Source: Saccharothrix tamanrassetensis (GTDB taxonomy: Bacteria > Actinomycetota > Actinomycetes > Mycobacteriales > Pseudonocardiaceae). From it: a stretch of DNA of 64,000 nucleotides. Where the stretch lies: positions 62,001 through 126,000 of the forward strand of contig NZ_JACHJN010000015.1 in assembly GCF_014203665.1 (NCBI RefSeq), given 5' to 3'. The notes below the pieces were generated by a model, which was given only the letters and a program-made list of their open reading frames with translations, did no database searches and was not told the origin of the DNA. Position 1 is the first letter of the stretch; each line of letters starts with the position of its first letter. Of the stretch, positions 43,010-53,526 are shown one piece after another. A program made the translations under genes and the position numbers.

Positions 43010-43177
43010 TCAAGAACGGCTGGACATTGCACGGCACCACCTGGGCGGTGAACTGCCTGGCGCGAGGGATCCCACGCCGAGCGTGCACTCCGCCAGCGTC
43101 AACGCACCTGTCACCGCGAGCACGGCGGGCTGCGGCAGACTGGCCAGCCCGTCGAGGGCGTCGGTCACGAAGGTCAT
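43010..43177 (-). pseudogene. N-terminal fragment of a DedA-like membrane protein
   Basis: From the ATG at 43175-43177 the frame reads TDALDGLASLPQPAVLAVTGALTLAECTLGVGSLAPG, like the first helix and E-x-x-x-G-x-x-x-PG loop of DedA-family proteins. After about 41 residues it changes to unrelated sequence and stops at 43010. The break is next to the integrase truncation, so one deletion may have fused the two remnants. Confidence 0.45.
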
Positions 43178-43855
43178 GAGTTCTCTTCGGCAGCAACATC
43201 AATTGTGCAGAAGGCTCACCGGAACCGCCACACCTCGCACATCGGCCCGTGGGGATGAACTGGCAGTACACCTCTGGGTAAGGGTGAACCCGACTCGCGG
43301 ACGACTTCCCGGCAGGGCGGCCCTGTGTCGCAGCCGATCGGCCGCTTGCAACGGCTTGCAGCGCACCATCCTCGTGACGCGGCTGCTGATGGGGCAGACG
43401 TTGGTGCGTTCGGAACCGATGATCGCGCCTCGCGCTGCCCGACGCCGGATCGCACGCCTCGACCTGGTTCTTGATCCCACCGTGCGCTACATCGGCCTGG
43501 GGCGTGCCCGTACCGAGCCTTCCCGGCCGCCCCGACGACGACTTCGGGAAGAGCGCGCGCGAATATCGGCACTGGTGGATTGTGCGGGCGCTGGCGCAAC
43601 CAGTACTGCCCCAGCCGAAACGACCACCGCCCCATCTCGATCGACCCGTACTTCGCCGGTCCGGAGGACAAGCCGTTGCTGGGCGGCGGGCGCGTGAACG
43701 TCCTGCGCCGATCACACCACTCCCTCCGCTCGACCACCGACCTCAAAGTTCGCGCCGACGTGCGGTTGACCGCGTCGGAGAGCGGGTCTTCGTGCGGGGC
43801 ACGGTGCTCCCGCTGTGACGGGTCAGCAGCGTTGTGACGTCGTCGGGGCCGCCGC
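43178..43855. other. Region without a supported gene
   Basis: Several frames stay open for up to 220 codons, but none shows recognisable motifs, a ribosome site or consistent codon bias. A short plus-strand stretch around 43640-43800 has a protein-like flavour (ISIDPYFAGPEDKPLLGGGR) without an identifiable family. Probably decayed accessory DNA. Confidence 0.4.
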
Positions 43856-43905
43856 TTGACATCATTTGTAATACAAACCATACTGGGTTTAGTTGGTAAT
43901 GCAAA
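43856..43905 (+). promoter_or_regulatory. Strong sigma70 promoter with two operator copies
   Basis: TTGACA (43856-43861) and CATACT (43879-43884) are 17 bp apart. Within the spacer, TTTGTA-A-TACAAA (43865-43877) is a perfect inverted repeat. A second copy with 2 differences in 13, TTGGTAATGCAAA, lies at 43893-43905. This is typical of TetR/MarR/PadR control. A TetR-like pseudogene lies 1.3 kb downstream. Confidence 0.65.
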
Positions 43906-43932
43906 GTATCGCTACGTGCCCGGAAGGTCCCC

Positions 43933-45003
43933 ATGCGACGAAGTATCGGAACCAAACTGGCCGCTGCCGCGGCCCTGGCAGCCATGCTGGGTTCGACGGT
44001 CAGCTCACCTCTGGCAGGAGCCGACGACAGGAACCCCGCACCCGCGGGGACGGTTGCCGCCGGCGGGATCCCGGCACTGGTGGATCCGGCCGCGGATCTC
44101 GGCGCCAAGACGCCGGGTCCGGAGGACGACTGGGCCGACTCGATCTACTTCACCAGTCGAGTGAACTCCGGGGGTCACGACATAGGTCTGCTGGTGCACA
44201 CCGTGCGCATCCCGAAGGGGCCGGGCAACCTGCTGCTGTTCTCCGTCCACGACGCGACCACCGGCTGGTACAAGAGCCACGCCACCAGGGTCGACGCGAG
44301 CGACTACGCCTGGAGCACGACGGGCCTCGACATCACGGCGCCCGGTCTGAAGTGGACGGGGAACGCACAGCGGATGTCCGTCTCCCTCGACGTGCCGTGG
44401 GGCTCCCTTGATGTCGTGCTTCAAGCGCGCGGACCGGCCCTGAACTACGGCGGCACCGGAGCGTTCTCCCTCTTCGGCCAGACCAACTACGAGTTCGCCC
44501 TTCCCGACCTGCGGACGACCGGCACCCTCACCCTCGACGGGCGCCCCCGGCAGATCACCGGCCAGTCCTGGCTGGACCGTCAGTGGGGACCGACCGACGG
44601 GGCACCGGGCAATCACTGGAGCTGGATGAACCTCAACATGCCCAACGGTGATGCGGTGGCCGTCTGGGACGCCGTCCGAGCCGACGGTGAGACGCACACC
44701 TGGGCAACGGTTTTGCGCAAGGACGGCTCCTACGAGGTGGCATCCGTCGTGCCGCTCGCTGACGACGCGGGTGAGTACTGGACCAGCCCCACGACCGGAC
44801 AGAGGTACCCGACCCGGTGGATCGTCAACATCCCGGCGCTGAAGACCCGTCTCACGGTGCGAGTCACCGGCAACCCGGGGCAGGAGATCATCCTCGGCGG
44901 CAACGGGCGTCTGGAAGCCACCGCCGCGTTCGAAGGCACCTACCACGGCGCCAAGGTCACCGGTAGGAACTTCGTCGAAATGTTCGGCGACTGGCACTCC
45001 TGA
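43933..45003 (+). CDS. Secreted lipocalin-like (CrtC/AttH-type) protein
   Basis: 356 residues with a signal peptide (KLAAAAALAAMLGSTVSSPLAGA). Two lipocalin-like beta-barrel halves follow. Typical CrtC/AttH segments are YFTSRVNSGGHDIGLLVHTVR near 75, GTLTLDGRPRQITGQSWLDRQWG near 200 (the SWLDRQWG motif is diagnostic) and HWSWMNLNMPNGDAVAVWDAV. Relatives include carotenoid 1,2-hydratase and secreted hydratase-like proteins. The activity here is unknown. It has its own AT-rich promoter with repeated operators, and lies intact among gene fragments. GGAAGG precedes the ATG. Confidence 0.82.
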   Translation: MRRSIGTKLAAAAALAAMLGSTVSSPLAGADDRNPAPAGTVAAGGIPALVDPAADLGAKTPGPEDDWADSIYFTSRVNSGGHDIGLLVHTVRIPKGPGNLLLFSVHDATTGWYKSHATRVDASDYAWSTTGLDITAPGLKWTGNAQRMSVSLDVPWGSLDVVLQARGPALNYGGTGAFSLFGQTNYEFALPDLRTTGTLTLDGRPRQITGQSWLDRQWGPTDGAPGNHWSWMNLNMPNGDAVAVWDAVRADGETHTWATVLRKDGSYEVASVVPLADDAGEYWTSPTTGQRYPTRWIVNIPALKTRLTVRVTGNPGQEIILGGNGRLEATAAFEGTYHGAKVTGRNFVEMFGDWHS

Positions 45004-45196
45004 ATCTCCTGCGGCGCCGGGTGTTCTCTGCTGTAGCCGACAGGCGGCAGGGGCCGCCCGGCGTCGCCAGCTGTGTTGCGCACCGGCCAGACTGAATAGG
45101 TCTGATAGGAGCTTGGTCCGACGCCGTTGCAAGCCTGTCGCTCCGCCCGCCGGTTCGCCGCTATCCGTTGGCGCAGCCTCACGAAGCACGGACCTC
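45004..45196. other. Short non-coding gap
   Basis: A small inverted repeat CAGAC/GTCTG (about 45091-45107) around TGAATAG is the only structure noted. No gene supported. Confidence 0.3.
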
Positions 45197-45615
45197 TCAA
45201 CCGTCCAGATGGGCCGCGAGCCCGTCCAGGACGATGCCGAGTTGTCGTTCGAACCGCTGGTCGCCCTCGTCGTGAAGGTGCGCGGCGTCCTTGACCAGTG
45301 CGACGCCTCCTCCCCGCCAGGCCTCGCGCTGGACGATCGAGTACCGGTCCGGATCGGTCTCGGCGGCTTGGCGGCGTTCCTGTTCTTCGATGACGAAGCC
45401 GACGACGAACGCGGTGACCAGGTCGACGGCGTCGTCGACGTCGGCGAGCTTCCAGCCGGACGTGCTCCACCGTTCGAACCACGGCTTCTTCATGCGGACC
45501 ACTTGGGGTCGGTGAGCCGCGTGCCGCTCAAGACGTGGGCCCCGTCGCGGTGGAGCAGGTACTCCGCGCGCAGCACACGGGCGTGGGAGGCCAGGTCGTC
45601 GCGCCACGTCCTGTC
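45197..45615 (-). pseudogene. TetR-family repressor, N-terminally deleted and frameshifted
   Basis: Two minus-strand frames join to give the ligand domain of a TetR_C-type repressor. WRDDLASHARVLRAEYLLHRDGAHVLSGTRLTDPK runs to a stop at 45490, and MKKPWFERWSTSGWKLADVDDAVDLVTAFVVGFVIEEQERR continues in another frame from 45493 to the stop at 45197, ending QRFERQLGIVLDGLAAHL. The helix-turn-helix half is missing. Upstream sequence is an unrelated antisense Imm1-like remnant. It may be the dead regulator of the operator-bearing gene at 43933. Confidence 0.6.
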
Positions 45616-45967
45616 GGTCCGGCCTCTGGTCGGTCCGCACGACCTGCCCGACCACATCGTCAAGATCGACATGGACGGGCGGGCGGGGATCGGCGCGATC
45701 CTGTTCGCCGGCCCCCGTGACATGCTGCCCTCCGACACACCGGATCTCGCCGGACTCGGCCCCGATGGCGGAGTCTGGGTCACCCGCGCGACGAACACGC
45801 CGGCACCCGACAACGCCCCACCGCTGTACATCGACAAGGCCACCCTGACCCAGTTCCCCCGCAGCGCGGCCCTGCCCCTGACCGTGTGGCGACGGGCACT
45901 GCACGAACTCGCCACCACCGGGCTCCGACCGCCCAGCCTCCAGTGGCAAACCTCCGAGTACTACTGA
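45613..45967 (+). pseudogene. Imm1-like immunity protein, N-terminally truncated
   Basis: The plus-strand frame from about 45613 to 45967 reads LPDHIVKIDMDGRAGIGAILFAG, GPDGGVWVTRATN, PPLYIDKATLTQFPRSAALPLTVWRRALHELATTGLRPPSLQWQ. Strand order and the closing RPxxxxWQ fit the Imm1 family, whose members neutralise bacterial polymorphic toxins. The beginning is lost at the junction with the TetR remnant. An ATG at 45670 could express about 98 residues. No cognate toxin is present. Confidence 0.5.
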
Positions 45968-46183
45968 TGCGTTGACCACACGGCGTTCGCTGCGGTTGCG
46001 TGCTCGTTCGTGGCCTTGGGCGGCGAGGAGGTCGGGGTGGCGGGCGATGGCGTTGCGCCAGCGCACGGGTGTCTGAAGCCCACATGCCGGCCCGGTGTGG
46101 TTGGGGCGGTTCGAGTGGGCGATGACGAAGATCGCAGCGGCCCGGACTGGACCTCGAAGGCCTAGGTTGGGCTCAGACACATC
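45968..46183. other. Decayed sequence without a supported gene
   Basis: A minus-strand stretch (VRWRNAIARHPDLLAAQGHERARNRSERR) looks like the end of a DNA-related protein but has no clear family. Probably a fragment. Confidence 0.3.
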
Positions 46184-46315
46184 TCAAAGTTGTTGAGCTG
46201 GCTCACTTGAGGTCTTCGGTGGCTTGTTGGCCGACAGGCTGTCCATGATGACGTAGATCGGTGCGCTGTCCGTCTGGCCGCCCTGATCGACCTCGGCCGC
46301 AGCGCTGACCTGCAT
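46184..46315 (-). pseudogene. IS630-type transposase fragment
   Basis: A 43-residue minus-strand frame contains APIYVIMDSLSANKPP, closely like the DDE-domain segment PIYVVMDNLSANK (second catalytic Asp) of IS630-family transposases. It stops at 46184 soon after. No terminal inverted repeats or TA duplication were seen around it. Confidence 0.5.
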
Positions 46316-46688
46316 CAAGCAACTCGCCAAAGCCATCACGTGAGATCAGCTCTGAGTGCACTTGGTACCCGTGATCGTGCCCGGAGTGGTGAGCGGAGAT
46401 CACATTCTTGTCGGTCATGGTCGGTGTCTCGTCTCAGCATCGGAACCTTTGGCTCTGAGCCCTTTCACTCAGAAGAGTGGTTTTTTAGGAAGGGTCGATC
46501 TTCGATGTGATCGCTGTCGTGACATCGCGCGTGACACGAAACAAGGTCAAGCGTGAAGGTTCATGAGCTGCATGTGATCTCGAATGCGAGCGTCGTCGCA
46601 GGTAGATGATGGTGTGGCCACTGGTGGCCGCCCTCCGCACAGCGCGAGAACTAGTCGTCACCTGGTGAAACGAAGGAAGCGGTGAGGA
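46316..46688. other. Region without a supported gene
   Basis: A 71-codon minus frame (46203-46418) overlaps the transposase remnant and has no motif of its own. GTGGTTTTTTAGG at about 46476 is an unusual T-run. GC is lower than in the flanking regions. Nothing else is recognisable. Confidence 0.3.
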
Positions 46689-46960
46689 TTACCGTCGACC
46701 AAGGCGCGGTGGTGTCATGCCGGCTGCCGGGAGGACTTGGCCCGGCACGGCGACCTCGCCTGGAGGCATCGCGCCGATCCGGAACTGCTCGACGGTCAGT
46801 GTGCCGAGCAAGTCGTCGCCAGGCTCGGCGTTCTTCCTGAGTACCAGCTCTTCCAGGTAGGCGGCAGCTCCTGGCCAGCGGCCATGGCCTGTCCGGGGTC
46901 GGGCTCGTCAACAGGGCGTCGCTGAAACCGGTCCCGCAACACCTGTGGATCGGGTACGGG
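46689..46960 (-). pseudogene. Cytochrome P450 fragment with frameshift
   Basis: One minus frame gives DEPDPGQAMAAGQEL. A second frame takes over with AYLEELVLRKNAEPGDDLLGTLTVEQFRIGAMPPGEVAVPGQVL and then PAAGMTPP where a P450 I-helix (AGHETT) would be, and stops at 46689. The order matches the region just before and into the I-helix of actinomycete CYPs. The heme loop and N-terminus are absent. 46961-47117 has no recognisable gene. Confidence 0.5.
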
Positions 46961-47117
46961 AACGTGACGCCCGCAGTCCGAGCACAACGGCGAGCGACCA
47001 CCGCAGCGATCTGCCATCGGGTCACCCCGTAGAACCCTCCGTGCCACGGACGGTGGGGTGACGTCGCTCGTCACTCCCGCGTCCGTGACCGGCACGACGT
47101 CCACTTCGACCGGACCG

Positions 47118-47128
47118 GGTAATTTACC
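47118..47128. promoter_or_regulatory. Palindrome upstream of ricin-like gene
   Basis: GGTAA-T-TTACC, a perfect 5-1-5 inverted repeat, lies 91-101 bp before the ATG at 47219, with CATAGT (47134-47139) as a possible -10 just downstream. Candidate operator. Confidence 0.4.
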
Positions 47129-47218
47129 GCCACCATAGTTGTTTTCGCCGCTCGCAGATCCTGTCCGGCGCTTCTACTTGACGGTGCACGCGAACACCGT
47201 CACCGGAAGGAAAAGCGA

Positions 47219-47701
47219 ATGAAGTTCGGACGAATCCCTGCCGCCGTCGTCGTGGCTGCTTCGGCGCTGCTCATCGCACCGACCTCCAACGCCGACCCGC
47301 TCGACACCCCACAGGACGAGTGGGTGCTCGAAAGCGTCGCCCGGCCGGGCGATGTGTGGGACCAGACCAACTGGGCCTGGGATCCCGAATACCCGGTCAT
47401 CCCCCACCCCTCCCACGGAGAGGACAACCAGACCTGGTTCATCTCCGACGACGGCACCGTCAGGGACAAGAGGTACGGATGGTGTGCGACGGCGATCGAC
47501 GACAAGCTGGCAGGCCGACCCTGCGACGGCTCCGCGGATCAACGGTGGGTCGGCAATTCCCCTGACGGCTACCACTCCTGGCTGTTCGAGTTGGGGAACA
47601 CCGGCCGTTGCGTCACGCACAACGGCGTCTACAAGGAACTGATCCTCACGTCGTGCGACTCTGAGCGGCACGACCAGCGCTGGATCATCCACAAGCGATA
47701 G
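47219..47701 (+). CDS. Small secreted ricin-type (beta-trefoil-like) protein
   Basis: 160 residues: a signal peptide (IPAAVVVAASALLIAPTSNA), then about 135 residues carrying three QxW motifs (DNQTWFI, DQRWVG, DQRWII) in a repeating pattern, as in ricin-type beta-trefoil lectins, and cysteine pairs (YGWCATA...GRPCDGS; GRCVTH...LTSCDS) that could form the loop disulphides. The motifs suggest one carbohydrate-binding domain secreted alone. GGAAGG precedes the ATG. It stands alone between decayed DNA and gdhA. Confidence 0.78.
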   Translation: MKFGRIPAAVVVAASALLIAPTSNADPLDTPQDEWVLESVARPGDVWDQTNWAWDPEYPVIPHPSHGEDNQTWFISDDGTVRDKRYGWCATAIDDKLAGRPCDGSADQRWVGNSPDGYHSWLFELGNTGRCVTHNGVYKELILTSCDSERHDQRWIIHKR

Positions 47702-49385
<1,684 letters not shown>

Positions 49386-49469
49386 ACCGCGCGACTCCTC
49401 CCGGTCGTGGGCCGGGTGCCGATCCGGGCGTCCAGCCCCGGTGCGACGGGCCTCTGACAGGATCGGCGC

Positions 49470-50705
49470 GTGCGCTCGTCGGACGGACTCGGCTCGGCCC
49501 ACCTGCTGCCGCTGTGGAGGGTCGTGCACGACCGGCTGTCGTCGGGGCGGCAGGTCACCCGGGTCAAGGTCGGCCCCCTCGACGACGAGCAGCGGTCGGC
49601 CCTGGCGGACCTGCTGGGTTCGGAACGCCTGCCGGGCGAGTACGCGACGGTGTCCCTCGCCGCGCTCGACGAGCTGCTGCTGTCCTCCGTGGGTGCGGGC
49701 GTGCGCGAGGTCGTGGCGTCCCTGCTGGGTCCGCTGGACGACCGGGCCGGCCGGCGGGCGCTCGGGGACGCGGCGCGAGCCGAGCTGTGGGCCTGGCTGT
49801 CCGGGCACCCCGTGGTGACCGCCCAGCCGGCGCTGCGGGAGTGGGTGGACGCCGTCCGGCGGGCGGGGCTCGTCGGCGGTTCCGTCGAGCGCACGCGGGC
49901 CGATCTCGACCGGGCCTTGCGGGTCGTCGGCGCGTTGCCCGGGGCGGGGGTGCCGCTGCCGGTGCTGGCCGAGCGGGTGCTCGGTGACCCGCACGCCCTG
50001 GACGAAGGAACCCGGTGCGCCGGGCTGGTCCTGCGCGCGTTGGCGGCGGTCTACGGCGTCGACCCGTCTCGGGACGCGCAGGAGCGGCGTGCGCTGTGGG
50101 AGCGCACGGGGGTGGTCGAGGACGAGCTGTCGTCGGTCGTCCTGGCGGCGGGTCTGCGGTTGCGCGGTGATGATGTCGGCAGTCGGGTGCTGCACGCGTG
50201 CGCGGACTCCGGACACGTCGCGGCGTTGACGTTGGCGCAGGTGCGGGCCACGTCGTTCGTCGGGGTGCCGGGGGACGTGTGGGTGTTCGAGAACCCGAGC
50301 GTGCCGGCGGTGGCGGTCGCCCGGTTCGGTGGTTCGTGCCCGCCGGTGGTGTGCACGTCGGGCTGGCCGAACAGCGCGGTGATCGCGCTGCTACGAGGTT
50401 TGTCCGTAGCCGGGGCGGCTCTCCACTACCACGGCGACTTCGACGGCGAGGGCGTTCGGATCGCCGCGCACGTGATGGCGCGCACCGGCGCCGCGCCGTG
50501 GCACATGGCCACCGACGACTACCTGCTGGCGCTGCGCGACGCACGCGTCGGCACGCCCGTGGGGCGGGTCACCGAAGCGCCCTGGGACGGTGGACTGGCA
50601 GACGCGATGCGCGAGCACGGATCGGCGGTGCCGGAGGAGCGGGTCACCGCGCGGCTGCTGGACGAACTCGATGATTGCGGAGGGCCTGTCGGTGGCCTGC
50701 CGTAG
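49470..50705 (+). CDS. jetD: Wadjet system nuclease subunit JetD (TIGR02679/DUF2399)
   Basis: 411 residues of the TIGR02679/DUF2399 family. The C-terminal Toprim-like domain has ALHYHGDFDGEGVRIAAHVM at about residues 317-336, with the acidic DxDxE cluster that binds metal, preceded by VVCTSGWPNSAVIALL. The N-terminal half is helical (LDDEQRSALADLLGSERLPG). In Wadjet systems JetD is the topoisomerase VI-like nuclease that cleaves plasmid DNA after JetABC has extruded a loop. Here it is the first gene, read in the same direction as jetA, jetB and jetC, with 29 bp to jetA. GTG start. Confidence 0.88.
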   Translation: MRSSDGLGSAHLLPLWRVVHDRLSSGRQVTRVKVGPLDDEQRSALADLLGSERLPGEYATVSLAALDELLLSSVGAGVREVVASLLGPLDDRAGRRALGDAARAELWAWLSGHPVVTAQPALREWVDAVRRAGLVGGSVERTRADLDRALRVVGALPGAGVPLPVLAERVLGDPHALDEGTRCAGLVLRALAAVYGVDPSRDAQERRALWERTGVVEDELSSVVLAAGLRLRGDDVGSRVLHACADSGHVAALTLAQVRATSFVGVPGDVWVFENPSVPAVAVARFGGSCPPVVCTSGWPNSAVIALLRGLSVAGAALHYHGDFDGEGVRIAAHVMARTGAAPWHMATDDYLLALRDARVGTPVGRVTEAPWDGGLADAMREHGSAVPEERVTARLLDELDDCGGPVGGLP

Positions 50706-50734
50706 CGTGCTCGGCGCGTGGGAAGGGGGCGTTC

Positions 50735-52297
50735 GTGGGGGCCATGCGCGTGCCGCCGGAGATGTTCCGGTTCACCAGCGGCGAGCGGGCCGAGCTCTAC
50801 GTCGCGATCCTGCACGCGTTCGGTGAGGCCAACGAACGCCTGGAGACCACTCTCGGGGTGGACGACGTGCGGACGAGGCTCCGGTCGGTCGGGTGGCTCG
50901 ACTCGCTGGACGACAAGGACCTCATCGAGGCGCTGGGTAGCCTGCGCGACTGGAAGCTGCTCGACGTCACCCAGAACCACGCCGAGAACTACCGGACCGC
51001 CGACGAGTACGAGCGGCGCAACCTCCAGTACTCGCTGACCAGGCGCGGTGAGGCCGCCCTGGCCGGGGTGGTGCACGCGATGAGCGTGCTGGCCTCGACG
51101 GGAGCGCTCCAGACGGCTGTGCTGGACGCGATCGCGGATCGGCTCGGCGAACTGGCCGCGCACCTGGGTGACCCCGCTGTGCCGGATCGCAGGATCTTCA
51201 GCACGCTGGTCGAGCTCGAAGGTCACCTGGAGGCGCTGCGGGGCAACACCAAGCAGTTCAACGGCGCGCTGCAACGCCTGCTGCGTGCCGAGGGCGCGGA
51301 CCAGGAGACGTTCCGCGAGGTCAAGGCGGCGACCGTGGCCTACCTGCAGGAGTTCACCACGAACCTGGAGCAGCGGGCGCACGCGATCGCCAACCGGATC
51401 GAGCGGGTCGAGGACCACGGGGTGGCTCTTCTCCACCACCGCGCGCTGATCGGCGCCGAACTACCGCCCACCGCCGGGGACGATCCGGGCGTGGCGTGGA
51501 TGGAACTGCGCCGGACCAGGTGGGAGGGGTTGCGGGCGTGGTTCTCGCCGGTGGACGGCAGCGTGCCCAGAGTGCAACAGCTGTTCGTGGTCGCCAGACG
51601 GGCGATCATCGCGTTGTTGCAGGTCCTGGACCGGATCACCGAGTCGCGACGCAGGTCGACCAGCGCGGCGGCCGACTTCCGCGAGCTGGCGCGCTGGTTC
51701 GCGGCCGCACCGTCGGAGGAGGACCTGCACCTGCTGTGGTCCACCGCCTTCGGGCTCGGTTCGGCCCGGCACGCGCACCTCGCGCACCCCGACCCGGAAC
51801 TGGTCAGCTCGTCGGCCCGGTGGACCGATGCGCCGCCGGTGGAGGTGTCCGCCCTCCTGCGCAGCTCCGGGCGGACCGAGCGGTTCAGCCGGACCGGACG
51901 GGTGCGCGACGTCACCGCGGTCAAGGCGACGCGCGTCGAGCGGGCCCGTGCGGAACGGGCGGCTTTGAAGGTCGCGTGGGACCGCCTGGACACCGGTGGC
52001 GGTATCCGGCTGTCCCAGTTCGAGCTGCTGGACCACGATGTGCTCGAACGGCTGCTGGACCTGCTCGGACGGGCCCTGGCCACGGCGCCCGACCGGCACG
52101 GTGCCCACCGGGCCGGCACGGGCGACGGGCGGGTGGAGATCCTGCTGAAACCACCGGCGGCACACCGGGTCCAGGCCGTGATCAGGACGCCGCGCGGCGT
52201 GTTCACCAGCCCCGACTACGACGTCGAGATCCGCACGGCGGGCGGTCGCCCGGCGCGGCGGTCGCCGGGTGCTGCCGAAGGAACGGCGGCCGGATGA
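50735..52297 (+). CDS. jetA: Wadjet subunit JetA (TIGR02677 family)
   Basis: About 520 residues. MFRFTSGERAELYVAILHAFGEANERLETTLGVDDVRTRL opens the protein, with ENYRTADEYERRNLQYSLTRRGEAALAGV (winged helix) and long helical segments (EVKAATVAYLQEFTTNLEQRAHAIANRIERV). These fit TIGR02677, the MukF-like kleisin of type II Wadjet. It should bridge the JetC heads and bind JetB. I choose the GTG at 50735, with AGGGGG 5 bp upstream. The ATG at 50744 is the alternative. Its stop overlaps the jetB start by ATGA. Confidence 0.88.
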   Translation: MGAMRVPPEMFRFTSGERAELYVAILHAFGEANERLETTLGVDDVRTRLRSVGWLDSLDDKDLIEALGSLRDWKLLDVTQNHAENYRTADEYERRNLQYSLTRRGEAALAGVVHAMSVLASTGALQTAVLDAIADRLGELAAHLGDPAVPDRRIFSTLVELEGHLEALRGNTKQFNGALQRLLRAEGADQETFREVKAATVAYLQEFTTNLEQRAHAIANRIERVEDHGVALLHHRALIGAELPPTAGDDPGVAWMELRRTRWEGLRAWFSPVDGSVPRVQQLFVVARRAIIALLQVLDRITESRRRSTSAAADFRELARWFAAAPSEEDLHLLWSTAFGLGSARHAHLAHPDPELVSSSARWTDAPPVEVSALLRSSGRTERFSRTGRVRDVTAVKATRVERARAERAALKVAWDRLDTGGGIRLSQFELLDHDVLERLLDLLGRALATAPDRHGAHRAGTGDGRVEILLKPPAAHRVQAVIRTPRGVFTSPDYDVEIRTAGGRPARRSPGAAEGTAAG

Positions 52298-53526
52298 GCA
52301 ACCTCGCGAACCAGCTGGTCGTCGCGGAGCGCGAGGAGGTCGCGCGGGCGATCCGACTGCTGCTGGCGACGCCGTTGATCGGCGCCAGGACCGCGCCGGA
52401 GGCCTTCGACCTCGTCCGCAGGCGGCGGGAACCCGTCGGGAAGTGGTTCGACTACTACTGCGGGTGGACGTTGGTGGTCGAACCGCGCCTGGGGTACGCG
52501 CGGTTGGTGAAGGTCCGGGTCGCCACCGCCCCCACTCGCCCGGCGCGGCGGCACCGCACGGGGCGGGCCCCGTTCGACCGCCGCCGGTACACCTTGCTGT
52601 GCGTGGTGGCCGCCGAGCTGATGGGGGTTCCGGTGACCACCATCGGACTGCTGGCGGACCGCGTCGTCCAGGCGGCGGCCGCGGACCCGGCGCTGCCGCC
52701 GTTCGACACGTCCAGCCGCACCGAGCGGATGGCGTTCGTCGACGCGCTGCGCCTGCTGGAGTCGTTCGGTGCGGTGGAGGTGGTGGACGGCGCCACCGAG
52801 TCGTTCGTCGACTCCGCCGCCGCGAAGGTCCTCTACCGGGTGGACGCGACGCTGCTGATGCGCCTGCTGGCGGCCCCGGTCGGCGCTTCGCAGGTGGCGG
52901 TGCCGGCTGACGAGATCCCGCTGCGCTTCCCGGAACTGCCGGCCGCGCTGTCCCGCGAACGGCGCTACGGCGACGCCGACGAGCCGGTGTCCGAGGTGCA
53001 GCGCAACCTGTGGCTGCGGCACTCGGTGTTCCGCAAGCTGGTCGAGGACCCGGTCGTGCACCGCGACGAGCTGACCACCGCGGAACTCGGCTACCTGTCG
53101 TCGCCGACCGGTGGGCAGCTCCTGCGCCGGGCCGCCGACCAAGCGGGGTTCCTGGTCGAGGAACGCGCCGAAGGCGTCATGCTGATCGACCCGGACGGCC
53201 TGGCCACGGACAGCCGGTTCCCCGACGACTTCGGCAACGCCAAGGTCGCCGCCCTGCTGCTCCTCGACGTGGTCACGTCCGCGTCCGGACCGGTCGCGGT
53301 GGAACAGCTGCGCGCGGAGGCCGACGCGCTGCTGAGCCGCTTCCCCAAGTGGGCCAAGGGCTATCGCAGCGAGGACGGAGCCCTGCGGCTGGTCGCCGAC
53401 GCGCTGGACGTGCTCGGCGCGTTCGGCCTCGTCCGGGTCGACGGCGGAGTGGTGCGCGCCCGCCCCGCCGCCGCCCGCTACGCGGTGACCCGAACCAGTA
53501 CCGATGACGGCGAGGACGAGCCATGA
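52294..53526 (+). CDS. jetB: Wadjet subunit JetB (TIGR02678 family)
   Basis: 410 residues. REEVARAIRLLLATPLIGARTAPEAFDLVRRRREPVGKWFDYYCGW, RLVKVRV, RRYTLLCVVAAELM and the middle VQRNLWLRHSVFRKLVEDPVVHRDEL are characteristic of TIGR02678, the KITE/MukE-like partner of JetA. Winged-helix folds are predicted at both ends. It starts within the jetA stop and its own stop overlaps the jetC start (ATGA), so all three are translationally coupled, as expected for subunits of one complex. The frame is open far upstream (to 51496), but that part is antisense-like shadow. Confidence 0.9.
   Translation: MSNLANQLVVAEREEVARAIRLLLATPLIGARTAPEAFDLVRRRREPVGKWFDYYCGWTLVVEPRLGYARLVKVRVATAPTRPARRHRTGRAPFDRRRYTLLCVVAAELMGVPVTTIGLLADRVVQAAAADPALPPFDTSSRTERMAFVDALRLLESFGAVEVVDGATESFVDSAAAKVLYRVDATLLMRLLAAPVGASQVAVPADEIPLRFPELPAALSRERRYGDADEPVSEVQRNLWLRHSVFRKLVEDPVVHRDELTTAELGYLSSPTGGQLLRRAADQAGFLVEERAEGVMLIDPDGLATDSRFPDDFGNAKVAALLLLDVVTSASGPVAVEQLRAEADALLSRFPKWAKGYRSEDGALRLVADALDVLGAFGLVRVDGGVVRARPAAARYAVTRTSTDDGEDEP

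Noticed and set aside
42960-43697. A 245-codon plus-strand frame across the integrase/DedA junction
   Set aside because: It crosses two recognisable fragments in the wrong frame and has shadow-like Arg/Ser/Thr composition.
45113-45612. The first half of a 284-codon plus-strand frame ending at 45967
   Set aside because: It runs antisense through the TetR remnant and has no motif of its own. Only the part from about 45613 looks like a protein family.
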